Positions 38,086 to 50,421 of a DNA stretch of 64,000 nt are shown here, piece by piece. Under the pieces are notes generated by a model, which had not been told where the DNA came from, ran no database searches, and was given only the letters and a program-made list of their open reading frames with translations. Position numbers and translations under genes: made by a program. Origin of the DNA: Edolisoma coerulescens (taxonomy: Eukaryota > Chordata > Aves > Passeriformes > Campephagidae); contig VWZW01007301.1 in NCBI GenBank assembly GCA_013397115.1, positions 1,178,001 to 1,242,000 on the forward strand. The letters run 5' to 3'. Each line of letters begins with the position of its first letter. The first letter of the stretch is position 1.

Positions 38086-39474
38086 AAAATAAAACCCTGT
38101 GTACCCTTCCTCATAGGGACTGACAGGCTGCTAGAAATGGAGAACCAAAAGCAGAAATACGGGATTGCTCTGATCTCTTTTGGAGACATCAGAAGTGTTC
38201 CCTTTCTCTGCTAAGAGAGCAGGGGTAGGTCGGAGACAAAAACTAAGCACCAGTTTCACAGTGATGCTTTCAAGGGTCACAGATTCCAAGCTTCATAAAG
38301 GCAGTCTGAGATTTTAATTATCATGGTATATTTTTCCCCATCCAACATGTTTACAGTCTTTCACCTCTCAGATTTTTCTTCTTCTGGAGGTTTGCTGAAT
38401 CTTAAACTAAGGGTAATTGTTGTCTTCAAGCCTATATTCTTTACTGAGTCATGTTTATCAAATTCATGAGATGGTCTTTAAAGTAAGGCCAAGCCTTTTC
38501 AGCTATATAAATTAAATATGTTGTTCTCCCTGCTGGAATGGCAGAGCAGTGACTGTTCTAAATATAATGGTTACAGCAGGGGAGAAAAAAATTCAATTGC
38601 ATCTATAATCTAAACTAAATGTTGTGATTAATATCCTTCTCTTTTCATAGCCAGCCATGTGACACTTATCCATGTCATACATTTTTTAAAGCTATCAACT
38701 GCATAGATTTTTTTTTACTAAGAGAATTAATCACAGCCCTGAATGCATGGATATTGTTAGAAAAGAATCAGTCCTAACAAGCTCTGAGCATTGGAGTTGT
38801 TAGACTTTGTGGAAGAAGGCCAATCTGGCAAATAAATTCTGTTAAAAAAACCCCAAACATTTGAAAAGCTTGTCATTTCTGCATCTGTAAGAAAATTAAT
38901 CAGAGGCAGAACTAAATGGAAAACTGAATGTAAAAGTAAATGATAAGGAGAAGGTAAAGTAATAAATTAATGCAAAAATTTATACTAGAAGGACTGAGGA
39001 GGTGAATTATTCTTCCTCTGTGGTTACAGTTTAGGTTTATTTTTACATCCTTTCTCTCCATGTAACTCTGTGTACAGCCATGGCAGACATCTAAGACATA
39101 AGGTGGTACCAGAAGCAGAGCACACAGACCCTCAGAATTCATCTCTTGCACTTCCCTGTTTGATGCTGGAATGGTCCAGAGGGAAGTTCACAAGTCCTAA
39201 GGACAGTAAGAGTGGGTAGGGTAGGTACACACATCTAGAAAGCTCTCAAATCCCACATACAGATAAGTCACATCTGATTTGGAGGGACTGATTTGTCACT
39301 GGGACACTCAGCTCTATGGAAAGGACCAACCACACAAACACAAACGTGGAGACTTTCCAGATTCCTCGCTGAGATATTATCAGAGCACTGGACTGATAAT
39401 TCAGACCTTTGCACCCAATCTTGCTATGGAAAAAGATTTTAAAGAAGAATAATTTCAGTTCTTTTTGAATACAA

Positions 39475-39495
39475 CTCCTCCTCCTCCTCCTCCTC
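39475..39495. repeat. (CTC)7 trinucleotide microsatellite
   Basis: There are seven uninterrupted CTC units. The minus-strand frame through it gives a run of arginines, which is a composition artefact. Confidence 0.9.
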
Positions 39496-40094
39496 TGTGT
39501 GTTCATTCCTCCTCACCATCACCCTCAGCCCTCCGAGTTGATACAATTAATGAATAGAAGATGCTCTGATAAGTAAACCAAACTGATAATTCTTTAATAA
39601 TGTACTAATGAAACATTCCAAGAACATCAGGCCCTAGTGAAAAGATGAATTTTGTTATTTGTTGTCTCAAGACCAACTTACACCTTCATTTGGATCTGTT
39701 TCTGGCTCTGCTGCATATAGGAGGCCCAGTAAACTTGTTCAGATACAGAGTTTGCTGTCTGAGGCCTTGCAGAGGCACAGCTATCAATTAAATCAATTGT
39801 TTATTCCCCAATAGAATGATCTGGCTCTTAGCAAGTATCAGCATGAAGAAAAAACAATTTTAGGTTAAAATAAAATGAACAGTTGGTTAATGAAACTGCT
39901 TGTTAATTTTATCTGAGTGGCTGGATTTTATTCTATTGGGGAGAGAAATTCCCAGACAAGTATACTGCAAGAAAAAGTGGTCCAAGAAAAATTTCATAAG
40001 AAAATGTTACTTTTACAAATTTCTGCCTCTCCAAAGCAAAGCATGGACAATTTAAATAGTACCTGTATTGTACTTTCGGCTCGACCTCTGGTTA

Positions 40095-40184
40095 ATTGGC
40101 TAAGGTGATCATATGATATTGTTGAAGTATAGTGTGATAAGAATTAAATATCAGATTCTAGGGACCATTATAGGGTATAAAAAG
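40095..40184 (+). promoter_or_regulatory. TATA plus inverted CCAAT cluster
   Basis: ATTGG (inverted CCAAT) at 40095-40099 is followed 77 bases later by TATAAAAAG at 40176-40184, in the context GGGTATAAAAAGCCCC, which is close to the ideal TATA-box consensus. A start site would be expected near 40205-40215. No long open frame or recognisable first exon follows within 300 bases. It could be the promoter of an unrecognised LTR, of a non-coding transcript, or a chance arrangement. Confidence 0.3.
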
Positions 40185-40525
40185 CCCCAGCAAACAGATA
40201 TTTTTGGATTGCTTCCTTCTGCTTACAACACACGACTGAGGCTCACCATGCTTTAAACTCTCATCAAGCTGGCAACGCTCTATTCATTTTCACATTGCAC
40301 TCAGGAAAAACACCACCTTTATCTCATCAGCAGTGCTAATAGAGGTTGTCCAGGCTTTTCACAGAGTATACTATTGAACTGACAGACAGGTCCATTTTCC
40401 CTCTACAACAGGCATTTTTAATCCCCTCACTCTTTTCCTCTCTGCTTTCAGTGGGATTTTCATCGGGTATGTCACTGCATATGGGATTTTTGCCCATTTA
40501 TTTCCAAATGTTCCTGTCACTGTTG

Positions 40526-40870
40526 TGTCAGGAATGGTGAGAAACAACACTGATTCCAGTCCCAGGAGAAAAGGAATCATTTATTTAATTTATAAACTGG
40601 TTTTATATGTTAGTTCCCTTGAATGGCACAAGGCCATTGGTCCCTGACCATCCACCTCCTTAGAATGATTGGTTTGATCTTGCAACACCCCTTTCAAAAT
40701 ATTTCTCTGGTCAGTATGACAACAACCTGCACCTGCAAGATAAAGAAAATAGTTTACAGAAGCTTCTAACTGTTTTTCGGCCAGTGGCTGTGAGAAAGTA
40801 AAGACTTTCTCACAGACAGAGGCAGAAAACTGGAAAATCTCTCTGCAACCCAGCTTTCGGCATCCACACA
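40526..40870 (-). mobile_element. LTR, ERVK-like, minus strand
   Basis: Read on the minus strand the block ends in ACCATTCCTGACA (plus-strand TGTCAGGAATGG at 40526), a retroviral-type CA end. It contains TATAAA (plus-strand TTTATA, 40602-40607) and, about 20 bases further on, AATAAA (plus-strand TTTATT, 40580-40585). That close TATA to poly-A spacing is typical of avian alpha/betaretrovirus-like LTRs with a very short R. The minus-strand start is probably at TGTGTGGATGCC (40859-40870), but a longer element reaching about 40900 is possible. I recall similar LTRs from songbird ERVK families. No internal region follows, so it is probably solo. A clean 6-bp target duplication is not evident, which leaves the right boundary uncertain. 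Confidence 0.65.
40580..40585 (-). terminator. Polyadenylation signal AATAAA of the LTR
   Basis: The plus-strand TTTATT reads AATAAA on the LTR's own strand. It lies about 55 bases before the proposed CA end, as expected for an LTR poly-A signal. Confidence 0.5.
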
Positions 40871-41730
40871 TTCCAGCTTTTACTTCCTCTGGCATAAAGT
40901 CAGGACACAAAAACTAAGCAGTCAATTTAGGTCCAAATTCTGTTTATATCATGAAAGGCTAAGTTATATCCTTATCGCTATGACCATTATTTTCTGAGTC
41001 CTACAACACAGAACATGGCCAACAACTACTTGCATGGAAGTGGTTTGAAGAGATTAACTTTTTCATCTACCCTGTAGGAAATGTTTAACCTCCAATTTCC
41101 AGAGAAAAGAAATGGGTTGGAATTAATCATGCATGATAAGTTATTTGCCTGTTTATTGTCTCTGTACCTCATTATGAACACAGATTAAAAAAGCATGAAA
41201 TTTAAGAAATTAATGAGTGAGTTATAAATACGAATGTTAGTTGATCTGAACTTACTCTTTCTGTTCTCCTTATGCCTCCCATGCTCTTGTTTTTGAGTCC
41301 TCATTGCTCAGATGAAGTAACAGATGTATTTAAGACACTATGGCCTGACAAAAATATTTACCATTGTTTAAATCTTTAAAAATGCTTATTCTGTTAATTG
41401 GTCACAACACAGAAGTATGTGGGAAGAAATTAGTGGCATTGGTTCAGAAAGTAGAAAAAGTTTCTTCCTCTAGGGATCCTAATTTTCATAAATGGGCACA
41501 TGTGCTGAAAGACTCCTTATTCTTTTCTTTTGAAAGTCACAGTGTGTGACCTGGAACTGCTGCATTTAACCATGACTGAACAAAAAGAATGACAAAAGGT
41601 GCTTTATGATTCAGTCCAACCCAATCTGTATATTTCTAATGCAAATGGAGACATTCAGGAAAGCACATTCTTAAAAAGCTTTTTTGAAAGCTTTCGTATC
41701 TGTAGAGATGGATCTTTTTACTGTGGCTGC

Positions 41731-41792
41731 TTTGGGGGTTTTTTTTGTTTTTGTTTTTTTTTTGGTTTTCTTCCTTTTTCTTTTTTTTTTTT
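41731..41792. repeat. T-rich low-complexity tract
   Basis: T runs are broken by single G or C bases. The phenylalanine-rich frames across it are artefacts. Confidence 0.9.
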
Positions 41793-44242
41793 GTAATTTC
41801 TAGTAGGCTGGTAAGGGAGTTTATATTACTTACTAAAAGCTGGGCACTGGTGAATTATGGGTGTAATCACATAAAGTATCCATTTTTCTGTGCTGATTCT
41901 TTGTCTTACTATGTCACAAGAGCGCTCTTTGATTTGTAATGCTGAATTTCTCTTTGAAAAATAAATTATTCTTCAATTGTAAGCCTTAAGTTTCTCAAAT
42001 TTACAAGCTCTACAAGCAGTGCTGTCACTTGTCCACTAAGCTTCCGTGCTATCCAAACTTATTTCCAAATAGGCTTGTGCTGCCTCGAAAAAGGAGAATA
42101 AAAATTCCCAAATTCATGGGCTATAATATACCAAGACCTACTCTCTTAGAGTAGTACAAGTAGGTTCCTTTCCCTTTGTTAAATTCTCATTAAGAAATCC
42201 TGGAATAGCACCATTTCTTGTTTTTGCTTCTCATGCTCATCAAGACAAATGTTTTTGATTACTGCTGGACCAGACTTTGCTGCAACCGCTCAACAATTGC
42301 GTTATCAGTCATTTTCCTACAGTCAGTCTTTACATCTCATCAGTTAAAATACGTTTTGTCCCCACGGTGTAATTTCCTTGAGCTTCTTTGCAGACTTTTT
42401 CCAGAATTAAATTAATGAGTTCTGCTTGCTAAAAGAAAATACTGCGTACTCAGGTCCATTTATTTGATGAATCCAGCCAAACACAACTCAGCAATTTGAC
42501 TTGACTAAATGGTTTCTGACAGGATGTTGGAGTTACAATGAAAGAGGCACTTGGCATGCTGTGGTATCTCCTATCCAGTGCCTGTAAGGTGATGGCATCA
42601 GTTTGTTTTTACAACACACTGCTAATTTTAGTAATTCCAACATGACCAAGAACATTAAAAATTCATTTTCTGTGTATGCTTTTCATTTTCACTAGGCCTT
42701 TAAAATAAAATTAACTTCATCAGTCAATCTCAAAAATGGGCATTCATATATCAAATGATAAAATCTCAATAGACACAGTATATGCTTTTCTCAGCCTCGT
42801 GGTTCTTGCCATTAATTCTTACAGAAAACTTGAGAACAAGAGGTCATTTAAATAGCTTGAGTATATTGGTCTCCAATCACCTGCCAAATGGGTTATACCG
42901 GCATGTAAATGTACAGCCTGTGCACAAATTGTATTATTTATCATAACACCAGGGAAAATTATTACAATTTATGTGCCTGGGCAAGGTTTCTTGGTCTACC
43001 TGGCACTGTACGACTAAGTAATGAATCTATCAGCATCATGTATTTTCCTGTAGTTTTAAATTTCCGGGGGTTTTCCAGCAATGAAGTCAGCCTCCTATGT
43101 AAATCTGACTTTTTCCTTCTAGTACTTGGTGCATAGTACATCACTTCTGAGGACAGAAGAACCTTTGGAAGAACCACTTTCCAAACACACTGCTCCGAAG
43201 GAAGCCCCTCTCCTAAAATTGCTCTTCTGTTCCTTTTCCATGATGTGATGTTCAGTTCTCGTTGTGGGACTGCAGTCTGGGCTGGCTCACACCAGACAGC
43301 TTTGGGTACATTTATGTAAGTGATCAAATCAGTGAAGTCATTTAATGAAAAGGCTTTTGAGAATAATCCAGTGTAACGAAAACACTACATAATGCTATTT
43401 GATCAAACAATTATTTTCCTTCAGACTTTGCAGGTAATTTCCAAGAAACTCCCGCTGTTGCATTTTGGCACAGTTTTATTTAAAGATTTACTGATGAGTT
43501 TTTGCCTTTGTAAAAATCAGAATAGAGATGTCCTGCCTGCTTTCACATGGACGAATCAAAGGTGGTGGGCAGACAACTGAAGAGAAGCACCCTGGCATTT
43601 TATTTAACACATACTCAGGAAAATTTCTAGATAAATGACAAGAGAGTTGTGCAGACTCAATGCAGAGTGGGGAAACTTCATGTCATGGAAGACGCACTGG
43701 GACCACCTGTGAGAGAACACCTCTGAGAGCCCTGTAGCTTTCAGGTGCATGTTTTGGGGACAGGAGACAAAGAGAATGAATCAAAACTCAAGTCTTGGAC
43801 ATCTCTTTTCTTGCTCCAGCCTGCTGAGATGCTTCTTTTGCTGCTGTTGACTTTTCATCCTCTGCTGCACAGATCCTTATGGGTTCCCAGCCTCTTGCCT
43901 TCTTGGTGCCATCCCTGCCCTTGCAAGATTCCTCAGGGAAGCAGCAAGTCTCCAAAGTAAAATAAATTTTCCACATACTCCAAGACTTTCCCATTAATTT
44001 TAACTCACTGTTAACACACAGGTCATATCTCTCTTTGCACAGAACTGCTAATGGACTGATAGGAAATTTGACCTTTTAGGTCTGTCAGGATGCAAGTAAC
44101 TGAGAATTCACCACACATGCTCAGACCCTCTGGTGCGGGCATTACTATCACAGACAAAGTCATGTGCCACAGGCCAGTGTTAAAAGACAAGAGTTTCATT
44201 AATACTCACTACAACTAGGATCAAAATGCTATTGATTTATGT

Positions 44243-44291
44243 AAAAAAAAAAAAAAAAAAAAAAGGAAATCCATAGTTTCTTTTTTTTTTT
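44243..44291. repeat. A22 tract followed by T11 tract
   Basis: An uninterrupted run of 22 A is followed after 16 bases by a run of 11 T, so the pair can form a short hairpin. No retroposed sequence is recognisable upstream, so this is not confidently a retroposon tail. Confidence 0.85.
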
Positions 44292-45353
44292 GGGGTCTAT
44301 TATTTGATTTTTTAAGAAAACTAAAATTGTAGCGCTAGAATATGGCAGCCTTTTCTGGTGTCACTACATGTACTTTACACCACTGACATTAAGAGTTATG
44401 AATAAATGGTAGAAAGGAAATATATATGAATGCAGGGTTTAGACTAACCTCTACATACAGCAAAACATCATCTCTCCAGTTGTTGCAGTCATCTAGGCGT
44501 TATTTAGCTTTATTTCTCTCACTGATTTTATCCAAAACATGCAGTATGGGATTTCCTACAATGAATGGAAATGGTATTTTTTCATTCCATCTTACACTGG
44601 TTTTAAATCACTTGATTTAATAATTGCTATACTAATATTTTTAATTTCCTGCAGCAAATTAGATTAGATTGAATTTGAGGCAAGTATATTTACTTATTCT
44701 GCAATAAGACCAGACCTTTAGTCATACCAAAATTTCTCTCTGCCAGTGTAATATAGGCTAGTAAATCATCCCTGTGGCACCTCTGCCTTTGTTTCTGTGG
44801 AGCAGACCGTGTTTCAGGGGTTTCTGTCAATCACAAGAGCATCTGTTTTTCCATGTGGATATTTCCATCCACAATTCATGGGGTGTGTGTTCAGAGATAA
44901 CAGCTGATCTAATTTCATCCAGGAAAGTAAATGCGTTCAGATAAGGTGAGAGGGGAGTAATTGAGTTAAAATCTGTCTGCTGTGTGACAGCAGAGATCAG
45001 ATATGCTCTTCATACCTTTTGCTGAAACCGCCATTAATAACCAGGGATGAGTGAGAAATGGACTTCATCTTACTTTTCTCTGGATGGTTCTCCAAAACAA
45101 TGACTTTCAGTGCTAATTACCTAACAGCAGCAGGTGTAAGTTTCTTTGTGGTATCATGCCATCCTTCACGGAAAGTAACGTAAGTGCACTTCTGTGAGGT
45201 CCAATAGACAGTTCAAATGGGAAAGATGTTGTGGGTTTCCATACTGTTGGTTTTCTGTGAATCAGGAGTGTATGGAATTTGTTTTGAGATGTGTTTTTCT
45301 CACTGACATCAACACAGCTAGGTGAGAAGCTTGCTAGGTTTCTGTCTTTTTTG

Positions 45354-45370
45354 TTTTTTTTTTTTTTTTT
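45354..45370. repeat. T17 homopolymer
   Basis: A 17-T run is followed by CTTCAG, which mimics a splice acceptor. No exon is supported after it. Confidence 0.9.
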
Positions 45371-45846
45371 CTTCAGGATCCTGAGCATCACAACATGCAG
45401 TTTCTTGTTTCTGTTACCAGCTCCAGTACCTGCAGGGCAGCAGTTGGGTGTGCCTGTCTTATCACAAAACAGAACTCAAGATCTATTGCTCTCCTAATGG
45501 GACTGAAAAAGACATCTGTATTTTTTCTGGCTCCTTTTTTTTCAGGTAGAAGGCCCATTGTGGTACAACTGCTCTAAAAAGGCCAGCCCACAATGAATGA
45601 GGGGTCCCTAAAGCAGTGGTGGAGCAGAGCAGCAAGAGATTGAACTTGTCCATCCCACTGTCACTGATGGTGTGATAGAGGGTGAAGAGGAGCATGCAGA
45701 AATAAGATTCTGCTGCACTGGGACCTCATAGTGACGCTATTCATAGAGGAAAGCCTCATTAAGCCCTGCAGATCAAACTGATTTCATGTATATTCTGAAT
45801 CCAATAAAAGCTGTATCTAGAATCCCTCCTTAGTATCTACCTCCTA

Positions 45847-45914
45847 CAAAAACAAACAAACAATCAAACAAACAAAAAAGCAACCAACCAAAAAACCCAA
45901 CAAAACCCCCAAAC
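45847..45914. repeat. A/C-rich low-complexity tract
   Basis: CAAA and CCAA units with almost no G, similar in composition to the tract at 32376-32480 but not a direct copy of it. Confidence 0.85.
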
Positions 45915-48900
45915 AGTTCTCAATGCCTCAGTGCATCTTTTGTCCTGTTTTCTGCAACATACCCAGGTTTCAGTATAACATATTGGAACTAACCTGGACT
46001 AATGCTAAGTAAGGGAACTCAGAGCCAACTTCTCAGCAGGGGAAATTAATACTCACAGATTTCTAAGTACACGTAGCAGGTTGATTTTGATACCACTGTT
46101 ACTTGCATACAACTATTGTTTTCCCAGGGGATGCAATCCAATATACTGGGTGTACGAAACTCCTGAACTGCAGATTTCAGGAAGCTGTAGAAGATTCAGA
46201 GAAGTGCACTACATATTTAAGGTGCTCTTTTGGCCTTCTTGAGACACCCACTGATTCTTTTTCAGGGCCACTTTAAAGAAGAGATTGTGGGCCAGATGGG
46301 CCAGGATGGCCATTCCTATGTCAGGTGGAGCACTGATCTGTTCTTCTTCACAGTATGAACGATCCCTTTCCTTCTGCTTTACAGTCTCTCTTGAAATCAT
46401 TTGTCAGAGGTCACACCCTGAGTCAAAGGATAGCTGAGAATAGATACAAAGAATTTGAACTTCAGTTTGTACCTACTAACAGACTTCTTTTCCTGAAATA
46501 ATCTCAGATTTGAGACTTGGAGGTAACTTTATATTTGACACACAAAATATTCCATCCATTCAGTTTCTGTTATTTTTCTGAAGAGGAGATTATTATTACT
46601 TTCAAATGTAACTTTATGGGTTGGTTCCATTTGTTAAGCTACCTGAGAACCTGCAAGCAGTGACAGAAATATTAATACATGCTTGGAATATTGAAATGTA
46701 CCTGCAGGTCTAACGATAAGTGAACTTGCATTATCATGTTTCTTTTCTAACACAGAAGTTTTATCACCAAAGCCTTCACTTGGCAGAATCTGAATATGGA
46801 TTCTCTGCATGTGGATATTAGCCCTGAAGGCCTCCAACAAACCCAAAATATATTTAGACCACAGTAAATGTTGACTACCTCCACTCATCTCTACATCCAT
46901 CTTGATATGCTTTAGCATGTGGCAGACTCTCTATATGAAACCAACTGTTGACATTTTTTAGATTTACTCTTATGTTTTTCACTGGTGATTTTTTAAAAAA
47001 AACTTCAGGTTTTTCTGCGGGAATTTTTTGTTTGTTTATGGAAATTAAGGTTGATTTTTTTTCTACTTAAAGGCTCAATTTTAAAAGGTATTTTTTCCCA
47101 TTCACCCTAAATAAGAGGATGTTCTGCCACAAATTTTTCTGAATTTTGTTTTGTGATCTAAATGCATTATTCATTAATATGTGTGAATGGCAGGGTTTTC
47201 AGGAACACTTCATACTGGCCTGACATTACTACTATAGGTTTCTGATATTTAGATTTTTTAAAACAATGTACACTCATGTATTACTTTTGGCTGCAATGCT
47301 GAAATACTTAAACCCCTCCAATTTTACTCTAATATTTTGCTCTTCTACAAGTGAAAGTAATTTCTTTATAATTCTGATGGATCAGACTAGTTTAGTGATC
47401 TCATACCAGTTTCTGCTATGAATGGGCTATTAACTTCATTCCTAACTAGCATCAGCAATAAACAAAGGAAGTTTTGATTCTGTAGCTTCTTGAATCCTCT
47501 TGGGTTATATACCCTCTCCTCCTTTCCAGGCTCACAGTGAACATTTAATTTTATTTTCCAAAGGTTCCTCACTAGTTTACCTTGCTAGTCCCACTTAACT
47601 ATTCTGTCATAAATCCACTGGCATCAGGTGAATTTTAATTCTTTCTTTGACAGTTTATCTACTCAGGACTCATTTCAAAGCCTTTTAACACTGTCTCTTC
47701 ATTTCAATCCCCGTCCCTGCCACCAGCCCCTCTAGTAATCTGTCCCTGAGTCATGACCCCTTCAGCTTCTTCCATGAAGCCTGAAACAAAGAAATGAACC
47801 CAGACTTCCAGTAATATCAACCTTATCTCTGTCATTCTTGGCTCCCTGTCCTCACTGATGTGGGCCTGGATCTTCACTGTTTATGCTGCTCTCGTGCTCC
47901 TTGTTGCCTGCCTTTTGTATTCCCTTTGCTATATTTATGCACTTTTCCTACCTTCGTTCCTTATCAGGTTTTTACACAGGTTTAGCTTCTAGCTTTGTAT
48001 ACCTTTCCTATTCTATTGCCATTTTTAATTTACTCTAAGTTGCTCTCTACTCTTACAAATCACCCTGCTAAGCTCTTCACTGAGCTGAATAAATCTTTCC
48101 TTAGTCATCTCTTCTCTCGTGCGGACTCCTATCCAAACAGCAGCTCCTTGGCTGTGCTGGCCACCAGCAGAGCAGTGAAAGCCTCTGTATATAAATCTGG
48201 AGAGATGGGATTTTCCAAGTCCATGAGCAGACTGGCTTTGCAGGCAGGCTTTGTCCAGAGGGATTACATTGCAGGGCTCTGGACGTTCAGCTCCATTGAG
48301 AAGGTTGGTGCCTTANAAATTCAGATTTAGGTTAAAAATGGATGAGAATGGTGAACCTGAATTCCCACAGTGTCTGCAAACAACGCATCTCCAGCATGGC
48401 TTTCTGTGGGACATGGTGGGTAGGTTCCAACAAGAAGCAAATGCTCTTGTGGGGTTCCAGTGTTTTGACAGGGAGGGCGGGAGCCAACAATTCCCTCAGG
48501 CAGGACAGGAAGTGTTTAGCTACACTTTGTACATTGTTACACCACATTCACCTATGCACTAAAGTTTCTGGTTTTATGCCGACTTATTGGAGGTTTCCTC
48601 CTCAGTTTCAACCTGCTGTGCAGGCTTGGATGAGTTATCTTCTAATACAAGCAATACAGTATTTTTTATCTTTAATTACCTGACATTTCCCTTGGTATCC
48701 TCTCCTGTATTTTCTCCTGTTAGGGAGATTTCTGTTTAAAATAAAAGCTGATGCCAGCCTGACAGGAGAGAAGCCAAATGAATTCATAAAATCTCAGGCA
48801 TCCTGCTGAACATATTCCACTGCTATTCAGCTCCTGCAATCTGAATCACTACCAGCACACTGTAAAGACCAGCAGGTAACTCTTCACCATTTTTGACAAG

Positions 48901-50402
48901 CCTCAGTTTTGGAAAAAATTTGGCTCCTGGTGCATTGCAAAGTTATTATGATAAATGTAGAACTTCCCTTCATGTCATATGACAAATTTAGCGTGAGCAC
49001 AACAGGAGGATGTTAGGATGCTGCTTTATTCCTTGGTCAGACTCAGGGTATTGGGCTTTCCCCTTTGCCTGGGTCATGTTGCCTGTGCAAATACAGTCAG
49101 TTACCAAGGGCATCTGTAGTGCTATTCAGTGCATGGTGTAAAAACTGGGCAGGGAAAGCTTTCAGGAAATGAAAATAAAGATGCCAAGCCTGGGAAAGAG
49201 AGAATGGATACTGAACAGAGGAAGAAATATGGAAAGGAGATAAAAATCTACATCAGTGGAGAATGGGGTTACATTTTTCCCCAAGTTTCAGACTGGAGGC
49301 AAGACCCCTGTACTTTGATTAATAAGAGGGATAGAGCTTCCAAAAACCAGCAATTTTTGTAACCCTCTTCCTGGTGGTTGCTTTTTTAATCGACACACAT
49401 CTGGGCAAGTAAATCTCCACTATCCCATGGCTGTTAGTGCTTCAGCATGGGAGGAAATAGTTATCTGTGTTTCTTTACTGCTTATCTGTGTGACTGTTGA
49501 TGCATGAGACCCTGGGGTAGAGGGGACAAAGGGATGGCACAGACACCATGCCTTGTCCCCAGTGTCGTAGGTTGTGCTGCTCAGCGGAATAAACCTCTTC
49601 CCTGCTCAAAGTGAAGAAAAACACAGGAATGAAACCTTCAAACAAAAAATGACCCTTCTATTCTCTCACTCCCATCTGTTGCTTCTTTACCTTTCATTTG
49701 CTTTTCTCTGGTGCTGGTGCTGGCAGACACAGCAGGATGGAAAGAAATTAATCTTCACCCACTAAAATATGTTCTCTCAGAGTGAAATCTGTGACTTGAA
49801 AACCAACTTGACTTAAAAAACCCCAAGCACACATACCCAGGAGGTTTTCACAGTTGTCTGATATATTTTTCAAATGTTGACTAAGCCACCATTTCTTTCT
49901 CCCCATCCTTCTAACAAACAGGACCCTGTCAGCAGCTAGGCAATAATGAATGGCTCTGGGTGAAAAACAAACCTCTCTAAAAAGTGGTCCACTGAAAACC
50001 AGTTATTTTTCCTAGGCACTGCTGTGTGCTCAGCTTGGTTAACCAAGTGCCTTCTCTGGATCATACACCTTGCATTCTTTTGTAAATAGCATACCTCATA
50101 AAAACACGTCAGGTTAAAATCTTTAGTATTGTTTTAAGTTGATTTCTAATTTGAAGTGGTGGGAGTTTGTTCCATGACTGTGTAAGCATGGTATCCCTCC
50201 TAGTCTCCCTCAGCTTGGACATCTACTACTTTTTAATTGCAAATTTTATGGCATCATTAGTTGGTTTTCTATTTCTGTGCTGCTTGCTTTCACTCTCCTG
50301 ACTAGATCAGGATATATAAAGAACAGTTAAATTTTCCATTTTATTGATACAAATCACCAAAGAGTTTTTCTAGACTACTTACTTACTGTGACTCTGGACT
50401 TC

Positions 50403-50421
50403 TTTTTTTTTTTTTTTTTTT
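50403..50421. repeat. T19 homopolymer
   Basis: Nineteen consecutive T. No retroposon is recognised on either side. Confidence 0.9.

Larger units (their letters stand above)
38086..40525. other. Gene-free stretch between two LTRs
   Basis: No exon is confirmed. The stretch includes a CTC microsatellite, a TATA/CCAAT cluster at 40095-40184 and, just before the next LTR, a strong splice-acceptor-like sequence ending at 40450. No retroviral gag, pol or env remnant is recognisable between the two LTRs. They also lie in opposite orientations and belong to different families, so they do not bound one provirus. Confidence 0.55.

Noticed and set aside
39246..39506. Frame with an arginine-rich start
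   Set aside because: The arginines come from the CTC microsatellite read on the minus strand.
37587..40870. The two LTRs as ends of one provirus
   Set aside because: They belong to different families, lie in opposite orientation and have no retroviral coding sequence between them.
41599..41939. Phenylalanine-rich frames resembling transmembrane segments
   Set aside because: They are translations of a T-rich low-complexity tract.
42962..43327. 121-codon minus-strand frame with a basic C-terminal half
   Set aside because: No recognisable domain, no splice signals in register, and a length within chance for this window.
45354..45380. Splice acceptor after the T17 run
   Set aside because: A homopolymer followed by CAG is common by chance, and no open exon with a donor follows.
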